A DNA stretch of 64,000 nt from Thalassotalea sp. ND16A (GCF_000764205.1 NZ_JQDZ01000103.1:1-64000), one strand, 5' to 3'. Numbered from the stretch's first letter, positions 9,336 to 17,729 are shown. Notes: generated from the sequence alone by a model not told the origin. Translations and numbers: made by a program.

Positions 9336-10052
9336 TTATTTGGCTGCTTGCTTGGCTCGCTTTTTATCTTGAACAAAATAAACCAAACCTTCTTTTTTCA
9401 TCTCAAACAAATCGATGGCCGCAAAAAAATCACTTAACTTTTGAAAGCCGTAGTTACGTTGATCAAACGAGGTATGATTATTGATGTGCGAACCAACAGG
9501 ACCTAGCCTCGCCCAATAATCATCATCTTCAACCGCTTCCACCGCTTGTCTAAGCAGGTTCATTAATTTGGTATCCGATTTTATGTTTTTGTTTTTCTTT
9601 TGTACTGGCTTATTAACTTCACAAGCTTCGTCTAAATATAAAAAGCGAGTACAGCTATTCACAAACACATCCGGAGTTTTGCGTTCACCAAAGCCAATGA
9701 CAACCTTGCCATCCGCCTGGGCACGAGTTGCCAGAGGGGTAAAATCACAATCGGAGGTAACAAAGCACATAATATCGATATCTTTGGTATAGAGTACGTC
9801 CATGGCATCGATAACCAAGGCAATGTCTGTGGCATTTTTACCTTTGATTAAATCAAATTGCTGAATGGGTTGAATGGCATACTCGTGTAAAACCTCTTTC
9901 CATGGCGTTAAACAACCGTTACTCCAATTGCCATAGGCTTTACGAATGTTCACTTTGCCATAACGAGCAAGCTCAGACAGAATGATGTCTATTTTTGCGG
10001 CGGGGGCATTATCGGCGTCGATAAATAATGCGATTTTTTCTTGATCCTTCAA
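9336..10052 (-). CDS. NYN-domain nuclease-like protein with LOTUS/OST-HTH C-terminus
   Basis: The 238-residue protein opens with the NYN (PIN-like) motif ALFIDADNAPAAKID and carries the later acidic residues of the site in DIALVIDAMDVLY and VTSDCDFTPLATRAQ. Residues of about 165-230 form an OST-HTH/LOTUS-like domain (LMNLLRQAVEAVEDDDYWAR to LSDFFAAIDLFEMKKEG), which binds RNA in other proteins. This points to RNA processing or decay. The start is TTG at 10052 with AAGGAA upstream. It sits just downstream of the methyltransferase-HNH pair, 57 bases away. Confidence 0.8.
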   Translation of the reverse strand: MKDQEKIALFIDADNAPAAKIDIILSELARYGKVNIRKAYGNWSNGCLTPWKEVLHEYAIQPIQQFDLIKGKNATDIALVIDAMDVLYTKDIDIMCFVTSDCDFTPLATRAQADGKVVIGFGERKTPDVFVNSCTRFLYLDEACEVNKPVQKKNKNIKSDTKLMNLLRQAVEAVEDDDYWARLGPVGSHINNHTSFDQRNYGFQKLSDFFAAIDLFEMKKEGLVYFVQDKKRAKQAAK

Positions 10053-10109
10053 CTTAAATTCCTTTTAAAGTATTTTTTGAATTTAACTTACAACAACGTC
10101 CAATTTTAA

Positions 10110-11759
10110 CTACCACTCCCTTAACTGTTGCATTTCTTTTAAGCGACTTTGCTGTAATAAAAGAGCTTCGAATAAGTCATCTTTAGATTGATTATCAGAT
10201 GATAATCCAGGCAATGCAATATTAGCCTCAGAGAAGAATAATTGCTTGTTTATCGCGGTGTTTTCTAACCATGCTTCTTGCCACCAATCTTTAATTCTAT
10301 TTTTGGAATTTCTAAGTCGCTTTTCAGAAGGAAGTTGATCTCGTTTTTCACTATTCACTTTTGAGTTTGTCGGCAATAAGTTCCATAAATCATTATTCGG
10401 CCACCTAGCAAATGGCATACAATGATCTATATCAAATTTAACATCTAATTTTTTATTAGACCAAACGCAATGTTGTTGTTCAGATTGCTGAAGTTCTTGC
10501 ATTCTTTTTCGAACTCCCGTTGTTGTTCTAACAGGGTCTAACCATACTAATGCCGAATTCAATATATGCTGTTCACCATTTTCTATAAAATGATGATTCC
10601 CTTTATAAATAGACATTGTATGAGACCATTCGCTAATTAATACTGGTTCAATCCAGCATGCGTAACGATTAAAGGCTAGCCATATTGATTCAGGTAATGA
10701 AAATTCTCCCCACTGACTTAGGGATTGTAGATCTAGAAATAAAGTTTCTTTTGCTTTAACCGTTTGCTTTTCTATATTAAATACAGGATCTTTTGAATTT
10801 GAATAAGTGATGTACCTACAAGGCATTTCCTTAATGTTTTGCACTGAATGTGAAAGCGTTTTATATAATGCAATTGCATCTTTACCTGTAAATAGGTTAC
10901 CAATTCGATAATCAGCGCTAGTTCTGTGAACTAATTTGTGCCAGCCATCAGCTTTCATAAACCCCATATTCGGTTTCAAATTTGGCGTTTGAAAGATATT
11001 ATATTTATCTATCATATCTTTGTATTGATGACACCAGTACAAAGCAACTAAGCCGGCAGGAATGATAACTCGACCATTTTCTCGCTTTAGAACAGCACCT
11101 GGGTGTCCATCTGCTATACGCAACAACACTCTTAGCAAGGCAAGTTTATGTGTCGCGGCTTTACCATCATTAAGTGCAACGTGCCGGATAAAAGGAAACG
11201 CCCCTGTTCCATCATCGGGAAGCTTTAATTCAATAGAAAAAGTTTTTAAATTGGATAATCTAATGGTTTCTTTTTTTAAGGTTATTAGGCCTTTTAACGT
11301 TGCCTGATTTTCAACATGATCTTGATATAATGCATTGTTAGAAAGGAATACAATCTTTCCATTGGGTTTTAATAGATTTGATGTTTTACGAAAAGTCCTT
11401 GGTATTTGATTTACAGTGACTAAATGATCAACGTTGCAAATAAAAATAAAATCAAAACTGATTTCTAAATTGGTAATAATATCTAATGAGGGTAACGAGT
11501 CTTTGTAAAAATGAAAGCTATGTACAACATCATCATTTAAATTAACTTGTTCCTTGTGGACAAGTAGAATATTACAAATTTTGGACAGCTCCTTGAGTTG
11601 GCCGTTTAAATAGTCTATTGGAGGGTTTATGACCAATACTCTTGGGTTTGATAAAGAAGAAAGTTTAACTCCTGCCAATAAAGCGTCAAAACCTGAGGTA
11701 TTGTCTACTTGATAATTGTTCCCTAAATCTTGCAGGTTGTTCTCATTTGATTTACTCAA
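10110..11759 (-). CDS. HNH endonuclease-domain protein with Rossmann-like N-terminus
   Basis: A 549-residue protein. Residues of about 35-150 look like a degenerate Rossmann/methyltransferase fold (PRVLVINPPIDYLNGQLKEL, then FDFIFICNVDHLV, then LLKPNGKIVFLSNN) with no glycine-rich SAM loop. The middle carries KLALLRVLLRIADGHPGAVL and IPAGLVALYWCHQY. An HNH domain follows at about 431-480: C431, the DIDH motif at 443-446, then NLLPTNSKVNSEKRDQLP. The start is TTG, two bases after the stop of the upstream methyltransferase gene, so translation is coupled. I infer a DNA-targeting nuclease paired with a modification or signalling methyltransferase. The region looks AT-rich against its neighbours. 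Confidence 0.72.
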   Translation of the reverse strand: MSKSNENNLQDLGNNYQVDNTSGFDALLAGVKLSSLSNPRVLVINPPIDYLNGQLKELSKICNILLVHKEQVNLNDDVVHSFHFYKDSLPSLDIITNLEISFDFIFICNVDHLVTVNQIPRTFRKTSNLLKPNGKIVFLSNNALYQDHVENQATLKGLITLKKETIRLSNLKTFSIELKLPDDGTGAFPFIRHVALNDGKAATHKLALLRVLLRIADGHPGAVLKRENGRVIIPAGLVALYWCHQYKDMIDKYNIFQTPNLKPNMGFMKADGWHKLVHRTSADYRIGNLFTGKDAIALYKTLSHSVQNIKEMPCRYITYSNSKDPVFNIEKQTVKAKETLFLDLQSLSQWGEFSLPESIWLAFNRYACWIEPVLISEWSHTMSIYKGNHHFIENGEQHILNSALVWLDPVRTTTGVRKRMQELQQSEQQHCVWSNKKLDVKFDIDHCMPFARWPNNDLWNLLPTNSKVNSEKRDQLPSEKRLRNSKNRIKDWWQEAWLENTAINKQLFFSEANIALPGLSSDNQSKDDLFEALLLQQSRLKEMQQLREW

Positions 11760-11761
11760 AG

Positions 11762-12346
11762 CTATTCCATTCTTTTAATTAAAATTACATTTAACCATTT
11801 TTCACTTTCACGGCTTGGACGATTATCACCAGTTAACCAAGTTTCTTTAATAGCTAAATTTTTCAACTGACTAACCAACTCACCAAGAAGTGATTCATTT
11901 AAATCAGTGAAGTTACGGCCATTGTGTTCTCTTTCTGTATTACCATATTTGAAACTCGCATAAAACACACCATTACCCTTTAAATGATTGGCTAAATTGT
12001 GGATGGCCTCTTTTAGTTCACTTTTTGGAACATGCAATAGAGACGCGCAAGCCCATATGCCATCGTATTGCTGTGTTAGATTTAATGTTTGAAATGTTGT
12101 TACGTCTACTTTTTGATTAAGTAGTTCAGTTGCTTTTGCGGCTAACTCTGCAGAGGCATCAAAGGCATAAACTTGAAAGCCATAATCCATGAAGCGTTTC
12201 GCATCTCTGCCGCTACCACAGCCGGCATCTAAAATACTTCCGCCGATAGGGATTAAAGGTAGAAAAATATCGTAAAGAGATCTCATATCTACATTAACCG
12301 TTTCACTGAAGAATTGTTGAGCGTTATTGTTGTAGTAGTCGGACAT
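11762..12346 (-). CDS. class I SAM-dependent methyltransferase, partner of HNH gene
   Basis: A 194-residue protein with motif I ILDAGCGSGRDAKRF (about residues 38-52), an acidic motif II (VYAFDASAELAAKA) and the later region YDGIWACASLLHVPKSEL, in the TehB-like Methyltransf_25 style. It lacks a target-recognition domain and a DPPY/NPPY motif, so it is probably not a classical DNA-modification enzyme. The ATG at 12346 gives MSDYYNNNAQQFFSETVNVD, the natural family start. The upstream extension is hydrophobic and AT-rich and probably not translated. The gene is followed after two bases by the HNH gene. Confidence 0.78.
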   Translation of the reverse strand: MSDYYNNNAQQFFSETVNVDMRSLYDIFLPLIPIGGSILDAGCGSGRDAKRFMDYGFQVYAFDASAELAAKATELLNQKVDVTTFQTLNLTQQYDGIWACASLLHVPKSELKEAIHNLANHLKGNGVFYASFKYGNTEREHNGRNFTDLNESLLGELVSQLKNLAIKETWLTGDNRPSRESEKWLNVILIKRME

Positions 12347-12488
12347 AATAAATTTGAAGATAATTAATATGTTCAAAGTGCAATAGATAAATCCACTTGT
12401 CAATGCAACAAATAAAAATATAATATAAAACAATCCATTAATGAGTTTTTATAAAATTAGTGGTTATTTATTAATAAAGGAATATTTA

Positions 12489-13190
12489 ATGAACTCTAAT
12501 AATGGAAATTACTTCCTGTCCTCAATTTTATTTATATTATTTTTTTCTAGTTTTCAAATTTTGGCTAAAGAAGATTGTCAAAAATACTACGATGCATTAG
12601 ATAATTTAAGAAGTGTAATGCGTCATGGCTACAAAGAGCCACGTGGTGAATATCTTAGAGGTAAAGAGAGAAAAATTAAAAAGCAAATTCGCCTTTGTAA
12701 AAAGGACCAGAACAATGAATTAAACTATTACTCTTCCAACATACAACAGCCAGCTAAATCAAAAATTCGATACCATAATATTAATGTGCCGAACAAAGAC
12801 CAACTTGGAAGACAAGCACTAACAGTAAAGGGGTTATTTGAAGGTGTAAAACAACAAGCATGGTTAGATTTTTATCAAAGACCTAAAGATTGCCGAAAAC
12901 CTAAAACAACCAGTAAATTTTCAAAATGTTTAAAGCATCGTGATGAAGCAGCTGAAAACTTCAAGGTGCATTGGGTTAAAAATAATTTGCATACATCTAA
13001 ATTAGACGTTGCTGTTACCCGGTCAAAACCTAAACAACTAAATAATAAGATAAAAGACACCAATGCCCAAAACAGGAGGTTGGCGATGAATAAAGCTACT
13101 TGTATGTTTTGGCAAGAAAAACATAAACAAAACCCTCAAGATTTAAATATCAAAGATCTTATGGAAACTGAATGTAAGAAGTCGAAATAA
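12489..13190 (+). CDS. exported hypothetical protein
   Basis: A 233-residue protein with a signal peptide (NYFLSSILFILFFSSFQILA, then K-E-D-C). The mature part is basic and lysine-rich, with paired cysteines such as DCQKYYDALDNLRS, RLCKKD and DCRKPK. I do not recognise the family. The ATG at 12489 is preceded by AAAGGA at proper spacing, unlike the ATG at 12441. It is transcribed away from the methyltransferase-HNH pair. The cysteines suggest disulphides in the periplasm. Confidence 0.6.
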   Translation: MNSNNGNYFLSSILFILFFSSFQILAKEDCQKYYDALDNLRSVMRHGYKEPRGEYLRGKERKIKKQIRLCKKDQNNELNYYSSNIQQPAKSKIRYHNINVPNKDQLGRQALTVKGLFEGVKQQAWLDFYQRPKDCRKPKTTSKFSKCLKHRDEAAENFKVHWVKNNLHTSKLDVAVTRSKPKQLNNKIKDTNAQNRRLAMNKATCMFWQEKHKQNPQDLNIKDLMETECKKSK

Positions 13191-13247
13191 CAAAATTATA
13201 CCAATCAAATTACAACAAACTCTCGCAGTGTTTTACATTTTGTTAAC

Positions 13248-13326
13248 GGAACTTTTCTGGATAACGAGTATCATAAGTTCATGCGAGATTAAAATCACGC
13301 CAACAAATTTTTATTGTTTTCCTCCC
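13248..13326 (+). repeat. dispersed promoter/sRNA element, copy A (damaged)
   Basis: Copy A keeps the sigmaE-like promoter (GGAACTT 13248-13254, 16 bases, TCATA 13271-13275) and the TTTTCCTCCC tract (13317-13326). Between them a REP half (about 13282-13304, GCGAGATTAAAATCACGCC) has been inserted. No GCCTCTCAA terminator follows, so transcription from here could read on toward the YeeE/YedE gene, 150 bases downstream. Homology with the other copies starts around 13213. Confidence 0.6.
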
Positions 13327-13334
13327 TGAAATGA

Positions 13335-13384
13335 ACTTTTATCGCTCTGCTATGAATACGCGAAGTTGAAACTCCGGTAAGTTG
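13335..13384 (+). repeat. degenerate REP-like unit
   Basis: CTTTTATCGCTCTGCTATGA then ATACGCGAAGTTGAAACTCC resembles the REP unit TTATCGCGTTGCGATAA plus GCGAGGTTGAAACCCCGC, with several changes. It stands between copy A of the dispersed element and the YeeE/YedE gene. Confidence 0.5.
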
Positions 13385-13479
13385 CCCTGGCAATGAAACC
13401 GACCAGCATGGCATAATAAATATCAGCACATATAATTTATAGATTGTAATTCACTTGGTTAAACTCATAGGTAGAATCT

Positions 13480-14385
13480 ATGCTGTTATTGGTGTGTGCC
13501 CTCATTCTAGTTTGTACTATTGGCTATTTAGCCCAAACGACAGGCCTTTGCATGGTACGTGGGGTGAATGAATGGAAAAATGGTAATCCAGCTTTCTTGC
13601 TCGCTATATTGTTAAGCGGTGTTTTGGCTTGGGTCGCCGGGCTATTCTCTTATCTTTTGAATATTCCCTTAACGGTTAACACGTATGCAGCCAGTGTATG
13701 GTTTGCTATTGGTGGCATTATTTTTGGTTTAGGCACTTCATTAAATAATGGCTGTGGCGTATCTACCTTAAGTAAGCTGTCTCGTGGTGATTTGAAAATG
13801 ATTGCCACGATTATCGGCTGGTTAGTTGGTTGGACGATTCTATCTTATTGGCAACCGGGCATTGATATTATTGAAATATCTCTACCAACCAATGTTATTT
13901 ATGGGGTTTTACTCTTTACCTCAATTGTCATTGTTATATGGGCATTAAAAGGCGATAAGGCGCGAAAAAAACTGTGGTTTTCAATGTTAGGTATTGGCTT
14001 GCTTGCCGGTTTTTTGTTTCTTTATGAACGTCATTGGACACCTAGTGGCTTGTTACAACACTTAAGCGGCGCCATGTTAAATGGTGATACCCATGTTTGG
14101 CCGTCTATTGAGCGTTATTTATTATTTTTTGCTTTACTGGCCGGTATGTTTATCGCGGCTTGGCGAAGTAAAACATTTGATATTCAACTGGGAAATTTGC
14201 GCTTATGGTTTGTTCATATTATTGCCGGAACGTTAATGGGAATTGGCGCATCACTGGCAATGGGCGGTAATGATTCGCAGTTGCTTATCGCATTGCCAAC
14301 ACTTTCACCGGCAGGTGTTGTCGCGGTAGTGGGCATGATCGTTGGAATTCGGTTGGGGTTATCGATTAAGAGCCTTAGTAAATGA
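13480..14385 (+). CDS. YeeE/YedE family sulfur-compound transporter
   Basis: A 301-residue integral membrane protein with about nine hydrophobic helices. It has the conserved cysteine signatures GLCMVRG (near residue 22) and NNGCGVSTLSKLSRGD (near residue 90), which in YeeE line the thiosulfate path. The family imports thiosulfate or related sulfur species. No TusA/YeeD gene or sulfurtransferase lies next to it, so the substrate is inferred. It is bracketed by two copies of the dispersed promoter/sRNA element. Confidence 0.85.
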   Translation: MLLLVCALILVCTIGYLAQTTGLCMVRGVNEWKNGNPAFLLAILLSGVLAWVAGLFSYLLNIPLTVNTYAASVWFAIGGIIFGLGTSLNNGCGVSTLSKLSRGDLKMIATIIGWLVGWTILSYWQPGIDIIEISLPTNVIYGVLLFTSIVIVIWALKGDKARKKLWFSMLGIGLLAGFLFLYERHWTPSGLLQHLSGAMLNGDTHVWPSIERYLLFFALLAGMFIAAWRSKTFDIQLGNLRLWFVHIIAGTLMGIGASLAMGGNDSQLLIALPTLSPAGVVAVVGMIVGIRLGLSIKSLSK

Positions 14386-14434
14386 GTTAATCGTTAGTAA
14401 AACAAAGTTTTTCTTAGTTTTACATTTGGGTAAC

Positions 14435-14463
14435 GGAACTTTTTTGGATAACGGGTATCATAA
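14435..14463 (+). promoter_or_regulatory. sigmaE-like promoter of element copy B
   Basis: GGAACTT (14435-14441), a 16-base spacer and TCATA (14458-14462) match the RpoE/ECF promoter layout GGAACTT-N16-TCNNA. The same motif pair with the same spacing occurs at 13248 and 18868. Predicted transcription start about 14469. Confidence 0.6.
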
Positions 14464-14468
14464 GTATC

Positions 14469-14543
14469 AGTTAACTTTTTATAGTTTTCCTCCCTTATGT
14501 GTTTTATGTTTAGCCTCTCAATTTTTTGAGAGGCTTTTTTTTT
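14469..14543 (+). ncRNA. predicted small RNA, element copy B
   Basis: A predicted RNA of about 75 nt between the sigmaE-like promoter and a strong terminator. It has an A/U-rich 5' part, then UUUUCCUCCC (14485-14494), complementary to a Shine-Dalgarno sequence. The 9-bp stem GCCTCTCAA (14513-14521)/TTGAGAGGC (14526-14534) follows, with a nine-T run. A single-stranded pyrimidine seed plus U-rich terminator is the usual design of Hfq-dependent sRNAs. No ORF fits inside. Copy D at 18902 is nearly the same. Expression is inferred only. Confidence 0.55.
14513..14543 (+). terminator. Rho-independent terminator, element copy B
   Basis: A perfect 9-bp stem GCCTCTCAA/TTGAGAGGC with a TTTT loop, followed by nine T residues. 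It also ends transcription from the YeeE/YedE gene. The same stem recurs at 18638 and 18945. Confidence 0.9.
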
Positions 14544-14567
14544 GTCCGGAATTTATTCTTGACGTTA

Positions 14568-14725
14568 ACTTTTATCGCGTCGCGATAATTACGCGAGGAT
14601 GAATCCCCGCCAACCAAGGTTAATTTTTATCGCATTGCGATAATTACGCGAGATTGAAATCCCGCCAACCAAGATTAACTTTTATCGCGTTGCGATAATT
14701 ACGCGAAGTTGAAACCCCGCCAACC
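14568..14725 (+). repeat. tandem array of three REP-like units, 55-bp period
   Basis: Three head-to-tail copies of a unit made of TTATCGCGTTGCGATAA, then TTACGCGAGG and a GAAACCCCGCCAACC end. The ends fall at 14615, 14670 and 14725, exactly 55 bases apart. Each unit can form two small hairpins (TTATCGC/GCGATAA and GCGAGGTT/AACCCCGC). The spacers are only about 10 bases, so this is not CRISPR. Confidence 0.85.
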
Positions 14726-14745
14726 GGCTTTTCGGGGTTTATGGA

Positions 14746-15822
14746 TTACGAGCGTAGCGTTAGGGTGATTTGCACTATGGCATGGTCGGTACTTTGGCCA
14801 TCGCGTGCAAAAATGGGATTGATTAGATGCTGATCGCAGGTTTGATAATCGCTGATCGCAAAAAAACTGTCATCAAAGTTGGTATCAAACTCATTCGATA
14901 ATAAAATGTAATCGAGCACCGAGCCTTCTGCGCCGTAGTAATGGGTGGGCAACCGACACACTGTCGAATCAACATTGTTGGCACGTAGATACAAGTCCCA
15001 CGAGTCTTTTAAACAATATCTGTCTAAATAGGCATCACTGTCAAATTTCGGCGCATGGCGTAAGCGACTGGTTAGCAAATGCGATAATACGCCATCCGTT
15101 AAGGTATTATTGAAATCGCCCAGCAATATCATCGGCAACCCTGACGATTCGCGCCGGGTTATCATTGCAATCATCAACAATGTCGCTTCACTGCCCCGCT
15201 GCACAGTAGAGCCCCAACCGCCTGCAAGTTGCGCCTTGAGGTTTTCGATGATGTTTTTTTCAGCCGATAATTCCTTACACGTTTCATGCTCAAACAACGG
15301 CCGTTTCGATTTAAAATGCACCACGTAACAATCACAGTGCTCTATATGGGGCAAATCTATGGTGGCCCTGATAACTTGTCTATTGAAGGAGAAGTCGGCA
15401 GAAATCCCCATAGCAACGGCAAGCTCTTGATCTGGTACAACGCTATCGACTTCGACTATTGGATATTTCGACGCGATGGCCACAACCGGGCTGCGATAAA
15501 TGAAGTCATCAATGACCTCGCTACTATCCACTACCTGAAAATACTCGTAGCCCTGCTCTGCCACTAAAGTTTTTAATGATTGAGGGCTAAACACTTCCTG
15601 AAAGCCAATAACGTCCGGTTGATATTCGGCTAAATAATTGCGGATCCACAACTGTTTTTTTGCCCATTGCTCGCTACTGTAAATCCGCTCAAACTCGTAG
15701 TAGGCATTTGGCGGCTCAAGGTAATTAAACAGATTGAAGGTAGCAATTTTAAGCTGCGGCTTTGATACCAGGTCAGGGGTGGCTCCTTGGTTATCTAGTG
15801 TTGGTTTTTTGGGGTTGGACAA
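14746..15822 (-). CDS. endonuclease/exonuclease/phosphatase family protein
   Basis: A 358-residue EEP-fold enzyme: KIATFNLFNYLEPPNAYYEF, the metal-binding glutamate in DVIGFQEVFSPQSL, the catalytic LPMILLGDFNNTL and the C-terminal STDHAIVQITL. The fold includes DNases, phosphodiesterases and sphingomyelinases. No signal peptide is evident, so it is probably cytoplasmic and the substrate is unknown. The start is TTG at 15822 with AGGAAAT six bases upstream; a nearby ATG (15825-15827) is in another frame. Confidence 0.85.
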   Translation of the reverse strand: MSNPKKPTLDNQGATPDLVSKPQLKIATFNLFNYLEPPNAYYEFERIYSSEQWAKKQLWIRNYLAEYQPDVIGFQEVFSPQSLKTLVAEQGYEYFQVVDSSEVIDDFIYRSPVVAIASKYPIVEVDSVVPDQELAVAMGISADFSFNRQVIRATIDLPHIEHCDCYVVHFKSKRPLFEHETCKELSAEKNIIENLKAQLAGGWGSTVQRGSEATLLMIAMITRRESSGLPMILLGDFNNTLTDGVLSHLLTSRLRHAPKFDSDAYLDRYCLKDSWDLYLRANNVDSTVCRLPTHYYGAEGSVLDYILLSNEFDTNFDDSFFAISDYQTCDQHLINPIFARDGQSTDHAIVQITLTLRS

Positions 15823-15929
15823 TCCATTTCCTATGGTGATGTATGTTTATAGTGTTTACTTATGATTTTGATTATACCTAAATTGTAAATGGTTGCACTG
15901 GCAATAATAATGATCATACGGTTAAATTT

Positions 15930-16943
15930 TTATTTCATCATGCCCGTTCGGGTAAACATTTTTCGATAGTCACTTGGGCTTAAGCCAGTTAACCTTTTAA
16001 ATAAGCACCGAAAAAACGCCGCGTCTTCATAGCCTACGTCGGCACTAATATCATCAATGGCTATCCTTTTGGTTTCCAGTTGGTGTTTTGCTTGTTCAAC
16101 TCTTAAGTTTTGTACTCGCTCTAATAAAGATTGGCCGGTAGCTTGTTTAAATCGTCGTTTAATGGTGCGCTCTGCCATGCTGATGGCTTCAATCAGTTTG
16201 CTCAGGGCGTCATGTTCTCGAAAGTGTTGTTCTAGCCACTGCTCAGCTTCCAATACAATTGCATCAGAGTGTGGACTATTTCTGACTAGCACTGCGTAGG
16301 GTAGCTGCCCTTCAGCATGCCATTTAAGCAGATACACTTTGCTGATACGTAACGCTTCACCAGGGCTACTATGACGAGAGATAATGTGGATCATTAGATC
16401 ATGCCAAGATGTGGTTCCTCCAGCGGTAACAATTCGGCCTTGTTCATCGGCAAAACACAAGTTAGGTGCGGGTTGAAACTTTATGTTGGGGTATTGTCTT
16501 CGAAAGAGATCTTGATAGCCCCAATGAGAAGTGGCACAACAGCCATCCAACAGGCCTGACTCTGCTAACAGCAAAGCACCGGAACAGGCCGAATAAAGAT
16601 AACTGCCTTCGTCATATTTGCGTCTTAAAAAGTCCATCAGCTGTGGATATCTGCCCTTTAAGGTTTCATCGGGCCCTAACCATATTTCAGGGATGATCAA
16701 AATATCGGCTTTGCTGTTTTCCTTGATGGTAACGTCAGATATTACCGGAATGCCATTTTCACAGGTAAACGATTTTTTATTAAGGGTAAGCACTTGCGTG
16801 TTAAATTGCACCGGCAGTACATCACAGCGTACCAGGGTTTGCCAAATATTGCCCGTAGCCGATAACACATCAATCATTCCGTATAACACCGACCCCGCAG
16901 TTTCTGGCAAGGCAAGTATGAGTATTTCAACTGGTTTATACAT
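15930..16943 (-). CDS. GlxA family transcriptional regulator (DJ-1/PfpI + AraC)
   Basis: A 337-residue regulator with an N-terminal DJ-1/PfpI-like domain (about residues 1-190; ACSGALLLAESGLLDGC holds the nucleophile-elbow cysteine near 120) and a C-terminal AraC-type double helix-turn-helix. The latter shows ISMAERTIKRRFKQATGQSL, DISADVGYEDAAFFRCLFKR and GLSPSDYRKMF. GlxA-type proteins activate neighbouring genes in answer to small metabolites. The OsmC gene is divergent, 141 bases away, and is a plausible target. Confidence 0.88.
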   Translation of the reverse strand: MYKPVEILILALPETAGSVLYGMIDVLSATGNIWQTLVRCDVLPVQFNTQVLTLNKKSFTCENGIPVISDVTIKENSKADILIIPEIWLGPDETLKGRYPQLMDFLRRKYDEGSYLYSACSGALLLAESGLLDGCCATSHWGYQDLFRRQYPNIKFQPAPNLCFADEQGRIVTAGGTTSWHDLMIHIISRHSSPGEALRISKVYLLKWHAEGQLPYAVLVRNSPHSDAIVLEAEQWLEQHFREHDALSKLIEAISMAERTIKRRFKQATGQSLLERVQNLRVEQAKHQLETKRIAIDDISADVGYEDAAFFRCLFKRLTGLSPSDYRKMFTRTGMMK

Positions 16944-17084
16944 GTATAGGCCTCGCTGTTACTCTGTTTTGGCACAAATGGACCGATATTGGCAAGGCTC
17001 CTACTTATTAAACGGCTGCTCAAGTATTAAATTAGGTGTTATTGACCCAACGGGATCGAGCTAACCCAAACCGAGGATAAGATA

Positions 17085-17648
17085 ATGGAACAACATGCAA
17101 TGAAAACTATAGTCTGTAATGGTGTGAATGTAACGGCGCTAAACTCTACCATTGATGCCGTGAAGCAGGATCCGTCTTTGGCTAATTTTATCTTTAAAGC
17201 TGAAAACCAATGGCTAGGTGGTGGTCACAACCGCTCAAAGATTCAAGACTTTTATGGTTGTGGACAAACGGATAATTCAAGAGCCCTGCCATTTATATTA
17301 GATGCCGATGAACCACCAGTGTTACTTTCAACCGATAAAGGCGCAAATCCGGTAGAATATATTTTACACGGACTTGCCGGGTGTATGACCACCAGCATGG
17401 TCTATCATGCCGCCGCTCGTGGCATTGCCATTAGTGGCCTGAGCTCATTATTGGAAGGCGATTTAGATTTACGAGGTTTCTTAGGGTTAAGCACAGAGGT
17501 TAACAAAGGTTATAGCGAAATTAGAGTGAAAATGCGTGTAAAAACCTCCGCTGCAGTTGAAACCCTGCGGGAGTGCGTGAATTTTTCTCCGGTTTATGAA
17601 ATGATCTCAAGATCGGTTCCTGTAGTTGTTGATATTGAAACTTACTAG
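17085..17648 (+). CDS. OsmC family protein
   Basis: A 187-residue OsmC/Ohr-fold protein with the characteristic EYILHGLAGCMTTSMVYHAA helix, which carries a conserved cysteine near residue 104. Such proteins reduce organic peroxides or act as related thiol-dependent enzymes. The usual second cysteine may be C164 (ECVNFSPVYEM), as in the OsmC pattern. A GAGGATAAG ribosome site precedes the ATG. It is divergent from the GlxA-type regulator. Confidence 0.82.
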   Translation: MEQHAMKTIVCNGVNVTALNSTIDAVKQDPSLANFIFKAENQWLGGGHNRSKIQDFYGCGQTDNSRALPFILDADEPPVLLSTDKGANPVEYILHGLAGCMTTSMVYHAAARGIAISGLSSLLEGDLDLRGFLGLSTEVNKGYSEIRVKMRVKTSAAVETLRECVNFSPVYEMISRSVPVVVDIETY

Positions 17649-17698
17649 AAAACAGGCCGAAATATAGGTTTGTGGCACTTAGTTAGCCCTTAAATCAG

Positions 17699-17729
17699 AA
17701 TAGCCAAGGGTTGCTTAGCTATTTTTTTC
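17699..17729 (+). terminator. probable terminator after OsmC gene
   Basis: An imperfect hairpin AATAGCCAAG...CTTAGCTATT followed by a run of T (17721-17728). It separates the OsmC gene from the downstream toxin-antitoxin pair. Confidence 0.6.

Noticed and set aside
14568..14725. Short CRISPR-like array of three direct repeats
   Set aside because: Units are about 45 bp with only about 10 bp between them, the between-unit sequences are alike, and the same unit occurs dispersed and inverted elsewhere. No cas genes are present. It is a REP array.
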